The notes under the pieces were generated by a model. That model saw nothing but the letters and a program-made list of their open reading frames with translations. It was not told where the DNA came from and searched no databases. A program made the translations under genes and the position numbers. DNA of 64,000 bases from Sulfitobacter sp. CW3 (lineage in GTDB: Bacteria > Pseudomonadota > Alphaproteobacteria > Rhodobacterales > Rhodobacteraceae): positions 1-64,000 of the forward strand of contig NZ_JAHXRL010000006.1 of NCBI RefSeq assembly GCF_019392245.1, written 5' to 3'. Shown here piece by piece: positions 54,490 to 62,793 of the stretch (its first letter is position 1; each line of letters starts with the position of its first letter).

Positions 54490-55415
54490 CACGGGGTCAG
54501 GTCGCCTTTTACACCGCGTTCTTGGCGGTGCTGGGGGCGGGCTGGGGCTTTACCCAACCATTGACCAAGATTTCGGTCAGCACCGGGTATCAGCATTTCG
54601 GGCTGGTGTTCTGGCAGATGGTGATCGGTGCTGTGTTTATGACGGTGATCAGCACCATACGCCGTCAACGCTTGCCCTTTGGTCCGCTCTATCTGCGGCT
54701 TTATCTGATCCTTGCGATTATCGGCACCGTGTTGCCGAATTCAGCATCGTATCAGGCGGCGGTCTGGCTGCCGTCGGGGGTGCTATCCCTGCTGCTTAGT
54801 CTTGTGCCGATCTTTGCCTTTCCCATCGCGCTGGCCATGGGGCTGGATCATTTCAGCTATCGCCGCCTGGCCGGATTGGCATGCGGGCTGACGGGGGTGC
54901 TGTTGCTGGTGGCACCGGGCGCTGATGTATCCATGGACCTGCCGGCGTTCTGGATCGCGGTCGGGCTGATTGCGGGCCTGTGCTACGCGCTCGAGGGGAA
55001 TATCATCGCCAAATGGGGCACCCTTGATCTGGGTGCCTTTCAGATGTTGCAGGGTGCCTCTATTGTTGGTGCTGTTCTGACCTTGCCGGTGGCCCTGATG
55101 ACGGGCCAGTTTATCGATCCGACCCCGCCTTGGGATATCCCGCAATGGGCCCTTGTGGTGTCATCGCTGGTCCATATGGCCGTCTATGCAGGCTATGTGT
55201 GGTTGGTCGGGCGGGCAGGGCCGATTTTCGCGGTTCAGGTCAGCTATCTTGTAACGGGGTTCGGACTGCTTTGGGCCAAGGTCATTTTGTCCGAAACCTA
55301 TGCGCCGACGCTGTGGGCAGCACTTGGGATCATGTTCGCAGGACTGTATCTGGTACAGCCGCGACCCAAAGCCGCGCTTGCTCAAACCGCTTCAATCGGC
55401 GAAACTGACGGCTAG
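54486..55415 (+). CDS. DMT superfamily (EamA) transporter
   Basis: The 309-residue protein has ten hydrophobic segments in two EamA repeats, the first with ALAMGLDHFSYRRLAGLACGLTGVLLL and the second ending ALGIMFAGLYLVQPRP. These usually export metabolites or amino acids. It starts with GTG at 54486 in the stop of the ymdB-like gene. The substrate is unknown. Confidence 0.85.
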   Translation: MTRGQVAFYTAFLAVLGAGWGFTQPLTKISVSTGYQHFGLVFWQMVIGAVFMTVISTIRRQRLPFGPLYLRLYLILAIIGTVLPNSASYQAAVWLPSGVLSLLLSLVPIFAFPIALAMGLDHFSYRRLAGLACGLTGVLLLVAPGADVSMDLPAFWIAVGLIAGLCYALEGNIIAKWGTLDLGAFQMLQGASIVGAVLTLPVALMTGQFIDPTPPWDIPQWALVVSSLVHMAVYAGYVWLVGRAGPIFAVQVSYLVTGFGLLWAKVILSETYAPTLWAALGIMFAGLYLVQPRPKAALAQTASIGETDG

Positions 55416-55447
55416 CTCGTACCCCTGATAGGCTGGATAAACCCCGA

Positions 55448-57220
55448 ATGGACCTTCTGAACCTGTCGCAAAGCACCTCTGCGACCCTTGCGCTGACGAT
55501 CGTTGTGGTCATGTTCATCATGTTCCTGCGTGAAACCTTCCCGACCGAGGTGGTCGCCCTGACGGGCGCGGCGCTGATGTTGGCCCTTGGCATTCTGCCA
55601 TATGATGACGCGCAGGCAGTGTTGCAAAACTCGGCCCCGTGGACGATTGCGGCGATGTTTATTGTGATGGGCGCACTGGTGCGTACCGGCGCGCTGGACG
55701 TGTTGACGCGGCTGGCCGAACGCTATGCGAAAACCCATCCGAAAACGGCTGTCGTGGGCGTGATCATTGCCGTCATGGCGGCCTCGGCGATTATGAACAA
55801 CACGCCTGTGGTGGTTGTGATGATCCCGGTGGTGGTACAGCTTAGCCAGACCTTGGGCACCAAAGCATCCAAGCTGCTGATACCGCTCAGCTATGCCGCG
55901 ATTATGGGCGGCTCGCTGACCCTGATCGGGACCTCGACCAACCTGCTGGTGGATGGTGTGGCGCGCAGTCAGGGCCTTGAACCCTTTGGCATTTTTGAAA
56001 TCCTTCCCATCGGTCTGGTCGTCTGCGCATGGGGCCTGATCTATATGGCGATCTTCGCGCCCCGGCTTTTGCCCGCACGCGATAGCATGGCGAATATGTT
56101 GTCGGACCGCTCAAAGATGAAGTTCTTTACCGAGGCCGTGATCCCCCCTGACTCCAACCTCTTGGGCCGTGACGTGCTGGATGTGCAATTGTTCAAACGC
56201 GAAGGCGTGCGGCTGATCGACGTGGTGCGCGGCGATCAATCCTTGCGCCGCGATCTTGCAGCGGTTCAGCTTCAGGTCGGCGACCGTGTGGTCTTGCGCA
56301 CGCAGATGACAGAACTGCTCAGCCTGCAAGCGAACAAAGAACTCAAACGTGTCGATCAGGTGTCTGCGGTTGAAACATCAACCGTCGAGGTGCTGATCAC
56401 ACCGGGCTGCAAAATGGTCGGTCGTTCGCTGGGCGCACTGCGCCTGCGCCGCCGCTACGGTGTCTATCCGCTGGCCGTGCACCGTCGGAACCAGAATATC
56501 GGGCGTCAGCTGGATGATCTGATCGTCAAAGTCGGCGATACCCTGCTGCTCGAAGGGGCGATGGCCGATATTCAGCGCCTCGCGTCCGACATGGATATGG
56601 TCGACGTCTCGCAACCGTCCGCACGCGCCTTCCGCCGTGGGCACGCGCCCATCGCAATTATCGCCCTCGCAGGCATTGTCATCCTCGCGGCCCTTAACGT
56701 GGCTCCGATCCTGTTGCTTGCGGTGATCGCCGTGGCGCTTGTGCTGGTCACAGGCTGCATTGATGCAGACGAGGCATTTACCTTTATCGACGGGCGGCTG
56801 CTTGCGCTGATCTTTTCCATGCTTGCCATCGGGGCAGGGCTTCAGAACTCAGGCGCGATCAGCCTGATCGTCGACAATATCGCGCCGTTCCTTGGCACGC
56901 TGTCGCCGTTCTATGTGATTTTCTCGGTCTTCCTGCTGACAACCATCTTGACCGAGATCGTCTCGAACAACGCCGTGGCTGTCATTATGACCCCCATCGC
57001 CATCAGCCTTGGCACCGCCCTTGGCATGGACCCGCGGCCCCTGGTGGTTGCGGTGATGATCGCCGCCTCTTGCGCATTCGCGACCCCCATTGGCTATCAA
57101 ACCAACACGCTGGTCTATGGCCCCGGCGGCTACCGCTTTACCGACTTCATGCGTATCGGCATCCCGCTGAACCTGACAATGTCCTTGTTGGTTTCCTCGG
57201 TCATCCCACTCTTCTGGTAA
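55448..57220 (+). CDS. SLC13/DASS family permease with two RCK_C domains (first of a pair)
   Basis: The 590-residue permease has N-terminal and C-terminal membrane halves separated by two cytoplasmic RCK_C (TrkA-C) domains (about 215-385). Conserved membrane motifs are MNNTPVVVVMIPVV with LIGTSTNLLVDG in the first half and SNNAVAVIMTPIA with PIGYQTNTLVYGPGGYRFTDFMRIG in the second. The SLC13 group moves dicarboxylates, sulfate or related anions, usually with sodium. It is convergent to a second permease of the same size. A dispersed repeat lies between them. Confidence 0.88.
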   Translation: MDLLNLSQSTSATLALTIVVVMFIMFLRETFPTEVVALTGAALMLALGILPYDDAQAVLQNSAPWTIAAMFIVMGALVRTGALDVLTRLAERYAKTHPKTAVVGVIIAVMAASAIMNNTPVVVVMIPVVVQLSQTLGTKASKLLIPLSYAAIMGGSLTLIGTSTNLLVDGVARSQGLEPFGIFEILPIGLVVCAWGLIYMAIFAPRLLPARDSMANMLSDRSKMKFFTEAVIPPDSNLLGRDVLDVQLFKREGVRLIDVVRGDQSLRRDLAAVQLQVGDRVVLRTQMTELLSLQANKELKRVDQVSAVETSTVEVLITPGCKMVGRSLGALRLRRRYGVYPLAVHRRNQNIGRQLDDLIVKVGDTLLLEGAMADIQRLASDMDMVDVSQPSARAFRRGHAPIAIIALAGIVILAALNVAPILLLAVIAVALVLVTGCIDADEAFTFIDGRLLALIFSMLAIGAGLQNSGAISLIVDNIAPFLGTLSPFYVIFSVFLLTTILTEIVSNNAVAVIMTPIAISLGTALGMDPRPLVVAVMIAASCAFATPIGYQTNTLVYGPGGYRFTDFMRIGIPLNLTMSLLVSSVIPLFW

Positions 57221-57236
57221 AACGCTCCGCCCCCCG

Positions 57237-57285
57237 TTCTCTGGCTCAAAAATATCCCGGGGGTATGGGGGCTGGCCCCCATTTC
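57237..57285. repeat. Dispersed intergenic repeat, GGGGGC-hairpin family, copy 2 (reverse)
   Basis: Read on the minus strand it is ATGGGGGC-CA-GCCCCC, then ATACCCCCGGGATATTTTTGAG, then CCAGAGAAC. Its order and bases match the copy at 59137-59188, in opposite orientation, so the two copies flank the second SLC13 gene as inverted repeats. Confidence 0.75.
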
Positions 57286-57314
57286 GCGATGTGTGGAAAC
57301 CGCACAACACATAT

Positions 57315-59087
57315 TTACAACGGCCAGAACACCAAGATCGCAGGAATGGACACCGCAACCACGATGATCTCAAGCGGCAACCCCATGCGCCAGTAATCCC
57401 CAAAGGAATAGCCGCCGGGGCCAAGGATCAACGTGTTATTCTTGTGCCCAATGGGCGTCAGGAACGCACTTGATGCGGCCACCGCAACCGCCATCAAAAA
57501 GGGGTCAGGCGAGACGTCCAAGGTCTGCGCCATCTGAATACCGACCGGGGCGGCCACGATGGTGGTTGCCGTGTTGTTCAACACATCAGACAAGGTCATC
57601 GTCACAATCATCAAAACGGTCAACACCGCCCATGCGGGCAACCCGCCGGTTAAGCTGACCAAAGCCCCGGCGATAAGCTCGGTCCCGCCGGATGTTTCAA
57701 GTGCGGCACCCAAGGGGATCATGGACCCCAGCAACACCACAACGGGCCACTCGATATGGGTGTAAAGCTCGGACAGGGGGACGATCTTGGCCAGCACATA
57801 GGCCACCACCACCAACCCCAGGGCAACGGGCAGGTAGATCAGCCCGAAACTGGCGGCGGCGACGGCACCGCCGAACAACCCGATGGCCAGCCACACCTTG
57901 CTGTTCTCAGTGACAGCCAGACCGCGGTCGGCAAGGGGGAGCACGCCGAGCCATTCCACCACATGGGCCGCCGTATCGCGCGGCACCAGCAAAAGCAGGA
58001 TATCACCTGCGCGCAATTCGGTTTTGCGCAGCTGCGCCGTGATCTTTTTACCTTGCCGTGAAATACCCAGCAGCACCGAGCGCTGCCGCCATGCCAAGCC
58101 AACCGTCTGGGCCGACCGCCCGTTCAGACGGGAATCGTTGGGGACGACGACCTCGATGATCTCGACCCCTTCGCCGTCTGCGTGCAGCAATTCATGGCGT
58201 GTGCTGTCTGCAACCAGCAGGCCAAGGGTGCTGCGAAATTCGTCAAGCGCATCTGGAGTTGCCTCAAGCACCAAAGCGTCGCCGGCCTGCAAGGCCACAT
58301 TGCGGGCCTGCCCATAGACGCGGGCCCCATCGCGGATCATGCCCAGCATCGCCACGTCGGATTTATCCGCGGTGCCTTGCAGTTCGGCCAGACGTTTGCC
58401 GATCTGTTTGCTGCCCGCAGGTACGGTCAGTTCGGCAATATAATGGGACAGGTCCTCGGGTTTGAGGGCACTGTCGTCGCGCGCGGGGATCATGCGCCAG
58501 CCGACCAGCGCCACAAACGCCAGCCCCGCAATCGCGGCGATCCCGCCCACCGGCGCAAAATCAAACATGCCAAAGGGCGCGCCCAGCGATTCCTGCCGGA
58601 TAGATGCGATAATGATGTTGGGCGGCGTCCCGATCAGCGTGGCCATCCCGCCCAGAATTGTCGCAAAGCTGAGTGGCATCAAGCTGAGGCCCGGATTGCG
58701 CCCGGCCTTGCGCGCGGTCTGGATGTCGACGGGCATCAGTAATGCCAGAGCGGCGACATTGTTCATGAAGGCGGATAAGACACCGCCGATCAGCCCCATC
58801 AGGGTGATATGCGCGCCCAAGCTTCGCGACGCATCGACCAAGGTCCGGGTGATCAGCAACACCGCCCCTGACCGCACCAGCCCCGCCGAGACAACCAACA
58901 CAAGCGCCACGATCAACGTGGCGGGGTGCCCGAACCCGTCAAAGGCGTTCTTGCTGTCGACCACCCCCAATACCACTGCGATCATCAATGCGGAAAAGGC
59001 GACCAGATCATAGCGAAAGCGCCCCCAGAGCAGCATGCCGAAGACGGCGGCGAAAAGGGTGAACAGGATAATCTGGTCTTGGGTCAT
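57315..59087 (-). CDS. SLC13/DASS family permease with two RCK_C domains (second of a pair)
   Basis: The 590-residue protein repeats the plan of the neighbouring permease: MNNVAALALLMPVDIQ with LIGTPPNIIIAS in the first membrane half, two RCK_C domains (about 205-375) and LNNTATTIVAAPVGIQMAQ with PIGHKNNTLILGPGGYSFGDYWRMG in the second. Sequence divergence from its neighbour is large, so they are old paralogues and not a recent duplication. The ATG at 59087 is preferred. A GTG at 59099 is possible. Confidence 0.87.
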   Translation of the reverse strand: MTQDQIILFTLFAAVFGMLLWGRFRYDLVAFSALMIAVVLGVVDSKNAFDGFGHPATLIVALVLVVSAGLVRSGAVLLITRTLVDASRSLGAHITLMGLIGGVLSAFMNNVAALALLMPVDIQTARKAGRNPGLSLMPLSFATILGGMATLIGTPPNIIIASIRQESLGAPFGMFDFAPVGGIAAIAGLAFVALVGWRMIPARDDSALKPEDLSHYIAELTVPAGSKQIGKRLAELQGTADKSDVAMLGMIRDGARVYGQARNVALQAGDALVLEATPDALDEFRSTLGLLVADSTRHELLHADGEGVEIIEVVVPNDSRLNGRSAQTVGLAWRQRSVLLGISRQGKKITAQLRKTELRAGDILLLLVPRDTAAHVVEWLGVLPLADRGLAVTENSKVWLAIGLFGGAVAAASFGLIYLPVALGLVVVAYVLAKIVPLSELYTHIEWPVVVLLGSMIPLGAALETSGGTELIAGALVSLTGGLPAWAVLTVLMIVTMTLSDVLNNTATTIVAAPVGIQMAQTLDVSPDPFLMAVAVAASSAFLTPIGHKNNTLILGPGGYSFGDYWRMGLPLEIIVVAVSIPAILVFWPL

Positions 59088-59136
59088 GGGATGGGTCACT
59101 TGAATGGAGGTGTTCGATCAAGCCCTAGCAGCCCGA

Positions 59137-59188
59137 ATGGGGGCTGTCTGCCCCCAAACCCCCGAGGATATTTGAAAGCCAGAGAAGT
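59137..59188. repeat. Dispersed intergenic repeat, GGGGGC-hairpin family, copy 3
   Basis: ATGGGGGC-TGTCT-GCCCCC is followed by AAACCCCCGAGGATATTTGA and AAGCCAGAGAAG. It is the inverted partner of 57237-57285 and shares the first half with 28143-28190. It lies between the SLC13 start and yebC. Confidence 0.75.
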
Positions 59189-59275
59189 TGAGCTGTGCAG
59201 AAGCGCCGTGGCTTGTTCGTGGGCAAACGCTGGCCTATAAGGCCACAGTTCAGGAATTACGCAGACGAGGTTACC

Positions 59276-60016
59276 ATGGCAGGCCACTCAAAATGGGCAA
59301 ACATCCAGCACCGTAAAGGGCGTCAGGACAAGTTGCGCGCGAAGGTGTTTTCGAAGATGTCGAAAGAGATCACCGTTGCCGCCAAAATGGGTGATCCTGA
59401 CCCCGATAAAAACCCGCGTTTGCGTCTGGCGATCAAAGAGGCCAAATCGGTTTCTGTGCCAAAGGACGTGATTGACCGCGCGATCAAGAAATCAACTGCG
59501 GGCGAGGGCGAGGATTACGAAGAAATCCGCTATGAGGGGTATGGCCCCAATGGCGTTGCTGTCATCGTCGAGGCGATGACCGACAACCGCAACCGGACTG
59601 CATCGGTGGTGCGGTCAACCTTTACCAAAAACGGTGGTAATCTGGGCGAGACCGGCAGCGTCGGGTTCATGTTCGACCGCAAGGGCGAGATCACCTATCC
59701 CGCCGAAGTTGGCGATGCGGATACCGTGATGATGGCCGCGATCGAGGCTGGTGCCGAAGACGTCGAAAGCACAGAAGACGGCCATGTTATCTGGTGTCTT
59801 GATACCGATCTGAACGATGTTGCCACGGCGCTGGAAGCTGAGCTGGGCGAATCTGACAGCACCAAGCTGGTGTGGCGTCCGACCACCACGACCGAGATGG
59901 ATCTGGAAGGCATGGAAAAGCTGATGAAGCTGATCGATGCGTTGGAAGATGACGATGATGTACAGCGGGTTACCGCGAATTTTGAAGCATCCGACGAGGT
60001 GATGGAGCAGCTTTAA
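59276..60016 (+). CDS. yebC: YebC/PmpR family regulator
   Basis: The 246-residue protein starts [18 protein letters not shown], the invariant family start, with GACGAGG as ribosome site. The frame is open to 59195, but that extension is not used. YebC proteins bind DNA in some species and have more recently been tied to relief of ribosome stalling at proline-rich stretches. In many proteobacteria yebC precedes ruvC. Here a terminator and an unrelated gene follow. Confidence 0.95.
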   Translation: MAGHSKWANIQHRKGRQDKLRAKVFSKMSKEITVAAKMGDPDPDKNPRLRLAIKEAKSVSVPKDVIDRAIKKSTAGEGEDYEEIRYEGYGPNGVAVIVEAMTDNRNRTASVVRSTFTKNGGNLGETGSVGFMFDRKGEITYPAEVGDADTVMMAAIEAGAEDVESTEDGHVIWCLDTDLNDVATALEAELGESDSTKLVWRPTTTTEMDLEGMEKLMKLIDALEDDDDVQRVTANFEASDEVMEQL

Positions 60017-60051
60017 GCCGCGCCTTTCGTATCAGCCTTGCGTTAAGACAT

Positions 60052-60088
60052 AAAAAAGCCGCCCTCCAGTAATCGGGGGCGGCTTTTT
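60052..60088 (+). terminator. Rho-independent terminator after yebC
   Basis: AAAAAAGCCGCCC and GGGCGGCTTTTT form a long hairpin with T-run, symmetrical enough to serve also the minus-strand gene that ends at 60116. Confidence 0.85.
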
Positions 60089-60115
60089 GATGGCGGGTTG
60101 GTACGTTCTGGGCGT

Positions 60116-60358
60116 CTAGCCGAACATCCGCGCCATGCTGAAAAATACACCGGGCTGGCGGGGTTTATCCGCCTTTACGTGCGGCTTTTGCTGCCTAATG
60201 GTGGACAGCGCGCCTTTGACGTCGTTCAAACGCGCCAAGGCTTTTGCGCCGCCGGCGCTGGCCTGCACGGTTAGTATTTTGGCCTGCGTGTGGAGCGCAG
60301 ATTCAATAAGCGCCAATTCGCTTTGGCTGATTTCCAGCTTCTGTTTTTCGTCTGACAT
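60116..60358 (-). CDS. Small hypothetical protein
   Basis: The 80-residue protein MSDEKQKLEISQSELALIES... is mostly helical in its first 60 residues and ends with a basic stretch and VFFSMARMFG. A ribosome site (GGAAAG) precedes the ATG, and the neighbouring terminator fits a separate transcript. I do not recognise the family. It has no signal or membrane segment. Confidence 0.6.
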   Translation of the reverse strand: MSDEKQKLEISQSELALIESALHTQAKILTVQASAGGAKALARLNDVKGALSTIRQQKPHVKADKPRQPGVFFSMARMFG

Positions 60359-60420
60359 GACATCTTTCCTTTAATCGATTTGGGTCAGATAGGTATTGTT
60401 GTCGGGTTTCGCCAGAGGAT

Positions 60421-60451
60421 ACGCATGAGATCACGTATTTGTTTCATGCGT
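60421..60451. other. Hairpin between the small protein gene and argO
   Basis: ACGCATGA (60421-60428) pairs perfectly with TCATGCGT (60444-60451) around a 15-nt loop. About 50 nt later comes a run of T (60509-60517). It may be part of the argO leader or an operator for the amino-acid-responsive regulator of argO. Confidence 0.35.
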
Positions 60452-60557
60452 CGTTCGCGAAAAACCGCCGTCAAGGGCGCAAACTTGCTAAGTTGCTTTT
60501 CTGTTTGTGTTTTTTTACTGCCGTGTTAGGCAGATATCCTGTTTCAACGAGGGTCTG

Positions 60558-61154
60558 ATGAACGCTTTTTTGCCCGGCTTTGCCCTGAGTTTGACGTTAA
60601 TCTTGGCGATAGGGGCGCAAAATGCCTTTGTTTTGCGTCAAGGTTTACGCCAAAGCCATGTGTTTTGGGTGTGCCTGACGTGCGCGATTTCGGACGGGAT
60701 TTTGATCGCGGCGGGCGTTGCGGGCTTTGGCGCTTTGGGGCAGGCAGTGCCATGGTTCGAGCCTGTGATGCGCTATGGTGGGTCGGCGTTTCTGATCTGG
60801 TATGGCGTGCAAAATGCGCGGTCCGCGTGGCGCGGCGGCGAGGTGCTTGAGGCCGAAGGTGCCGGCCCGTTAACCTTGCGGCGGACGCTGTTGACGCTGT
60901 TGGCGCTGACGTGGCTGAACCCACATGTTTATCTTGATACGGTGGTTTTGCTTGGGTCGATTTCGGCGCAATATGACAATCGGTTGGCGTTTGGGATCGG
61001 GGCTGTGACCGCCAGTTTCGTGTTCTTCTTTGGTCTGGGCTATGGCGCGCGTCTGCTTAGCCCGCTTTTTGCCAGACCCCGTAGTTGGCAAATCCTTGAC
61101 GGATTGATCGCGCTTACGATGTGGGCGATCGCGGCCAAGTTGCTGCTCATGTGA
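60558..61154 (+). CDS. argO: LysE/ArgO family amino acid exporter
   Basis: The 198-residue membrane protein has six helices with the LysE family start (FALSLTLILAIGAQNAFVLRQGL) and the TWLNPHVYLDTVVLLGSISAQY motif that is characteristic of the LysE/ArgO branch. It exports basic amino acids such as arginine. The ATG at 60558 matches the family start. The open frame upstream is unused. ArgP/LysG usually controls it, but no such gene is adjacent. Confidence 0.9.
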   Translation: MNAFLPGFALSLTLILAIGAQNAFVLRQGLRQSHVFWVCLTCAISDGILIAAGVAGFGALGQAVPWFEPVMRYGGSAFLIWYGVQNARSAWRGGEVLEAEGAGPLTLRRTLLTLLALTWLNPHVYLDTVVLLGSISAQYDNRLAFGIGAVTASFVFFFGLGYGARLLSPLFARPRSWQILDGLIALTMWAIAAKLLLM

Positions 61155-61191
61155 TCTTGTGATTACCGCGCCGTTGGGGAATGTAGGGCGC

Positions 61192-62094
61192 ATGGATATC
61201 AAACCCCCACAACGGCCCGTCATCGGCATTTTCTGGATGGTCATCACCGGACTGCTATTTATCTGCGTCACGGCGTTGGTGAAATACATGGGGCCGCGGT
61301 TGCCCGCAGCCGAGGCGGCTTTCATCAGATATGGCTTTGGGTTGGTGTTCTTGCTGCCTGCCATCGGGGCCTTGCGGGCCGCGCATTTGACCCGCCGCCA
61401 ATGGGCGTTGTTCAGTGTACGGGGCGGGTTGCACGGGATCGGCGTGATCTTGTGGTTTTTCGCGATGACCCGCATTTCCATCGCCGAAGTAACCGCCATG
61501 AACTATCTCGCGCCGATTTACGTCACCATCGGTGCGGCGCTGTTTCTGGGGGAAAAGCTGGCGTTGCGGCGGATGATTGCGGTTGTTCTTGGGCTGGTGG
61601 GGGCCGTCGTTATCCTGCGCCCCGGGTTTCGCGAGCTGGCGATGGGGCATTACGCGATGCTGATCGCAGCCGTGGTGTTTGGCGGCGCGTATTTGCTGGC
61701 CAAGGTGTTGGCGGACGAGGTGAAGCCATCTGTTGTGGTCGCGATGATGTCGCTGTTTGTCACGCTGATGCTGGCCCCATTCGCACTGCCCGTTTGGATC
61801 GCGCCGACGTGGCAGGAGGTTGTTATTCTGGCCGCCGTGGCCTGCTTTGCGACTGCCGGACATTATACCATGACGCTCGCCTTTGCGGCGGCCCCGCTGA
61901 CGGTCACCCAGCCGGTTACGTTTTTACAATTGGTGTGGGCAACGGCGCTTGGCGCGTTGGTCTTTGCCGAACCGATAGATATCTGGGTGATCATCGGGGG
62001 CTTGGTGATCTTGGGCTCTGTCACCTTTATCACGTGGCGCGAGGCGATGCTGAACCGGCACATCACCCCAGCCAGCCCCGCGACCAAGCTTTAG
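61192..62094 (+). CDS. DMT superfamily (EamA) transporter
   Basis: The 300-residue protein has ten membrane segments in two EamA repeats (AMTRISIAEVTAMNYLAPIYVTIGAALFLGEKLAL in the first, AFAAAPLTVTQPVTFLQLVWATALGALVFAEP in the second). ATG 61192 (MDIKPPQRPVIGIFWMVITG) is chosen. A GTG at 61159 lies closer to argO. It follows argO by 37 nt and may be co-transcribed. The substrate is unknown. Confidence 0.86.
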   Translation: MDIKPPQRPVIGIFWMVITGLLFICVTALVKYMGPRLPAAEAAFIRYGFGLVFLLPAIGALRAAHLTRRQWALFSVRGGLHGIGVILWFFAMTRISIAEVTAMNYLAPIYVTIGAALFLGEKLALRRMIAVVLGLVGAVVILRPGFRELAMGHYAMLIAAVVFGGAYLLAKVLADEVKPSVVVAMMSLFVTLMLAPFALPVWIAPTWQEVVILAAVACFATAGHYTMTLAFAAAPLTVTQPVTFLQLVWATALGALVFAEPIDIWVIIGGLVILGSVTFITWREAMLNRHITPASPATKL

Positions 62095-62138
62095 CCAGCG
62101 CAGAAATTTACGTGCCCAAAGGCCGGTGAAATCGGTTA

Positions 62139-62160
62139 TTATTGACTCGCGAGTCAATAA
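62139..62160 (+). promoter_or_regulatory. BetI-type operator, perfect 22-bp palindrome
   Basis: TTATTGACTCG followed by its exact complement CGAGTCAATAA lies 57 nt before betI. The core includes TTGACT, which can serve as a -35 box, so bound BetI would block the promoter. TetR-family operators of this size and symmetry are usual. Confidence 0.7.
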
Positions 62161-62217
62161 CCCTACATCTGTTCCAAGAACCGGAATCATCGAGACCGGA
62201 AACGTTGAGGAACGATA

Positions 62218-62793
62218 ATGCCTAAACTGGGAATGGAACCGATCCGGCGTGATGCGCTGGTCAAGGCGACGATTGCCGAAATCGGGGCCGCGCAATCGCT
62301 GGATGTGACGGTCGACCAGATCGCGCGCCGCGCCGGGATGTCCAAGGCGCTTGCCCACCATTACTTCGGCGGCAAAGACCAAATTTTCCTCGCGGCGATG
62401 CGGTTTATCCTGTCGGAGTATTCAGCCGAGGTACGCCGCGAATTGCGCAAGGCCAAAACGCCGGCGGCCCGCGCCGAGGCGATCATCAGGGCCAGCTTTG
62501 ACGAAAGCTGTTTTGACCCGGCGACGGTTAGCGCGTGGATGACGCTTTATGGATCGTCGCGCACCAATGTTGAAACCTACCGTTTGCTGATCGTCTATCA
62601 GGCACGGCTGCGGTCGAACCTGACCCACGCATTGCGCCCGATCTCAACTCAGCCTGAACAGGATGCTGAAACCCTCGCCGCGCTGATTGACGGGCTGTAC
62701 CTGCGCGCGGCCCTGTCTGACACCGGCAGCGCACCTGCCGCCTGCGCCCAAGCACTGTCCCTTATGAACACCCTGATCGGAAGCAAACCATGA
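62218..62793 (+). CDS. betI: Transcriptional repressor BetI (TetR family)
   Basis: The 191-residue regulator has the BetI start (MPKLGMEPIRRDALVKATI) and a TetR helix-turn-helix at about 27-50 (TVDQIARRAGMSKALAHHYF). BetI represses glycine-betaine synthesis genes and is released by choline. A perfect palindrome lies upstream and the choline-sulfatase gene overlaps its stop by 4 nt, the bet operon order (betI, betC, then usually betB and betA). Confidence 0.94.
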   Translation: MPKLGMEPIRRDALVKATIAEIGAAQSLDVTVDQIARRAGMSKALAHHYFGGKDQIFLAAMRFILSEYSAEVRRELRKAKTPAARAEAIIRASFDESCFDPATVSAWMTLYGSSRTNVETYRLLIVYQARLRSNLTHALRPISTQPEQDAETLAALIDGLYLRAALSDTGSAPAACAQALSLMNTLIGSKP

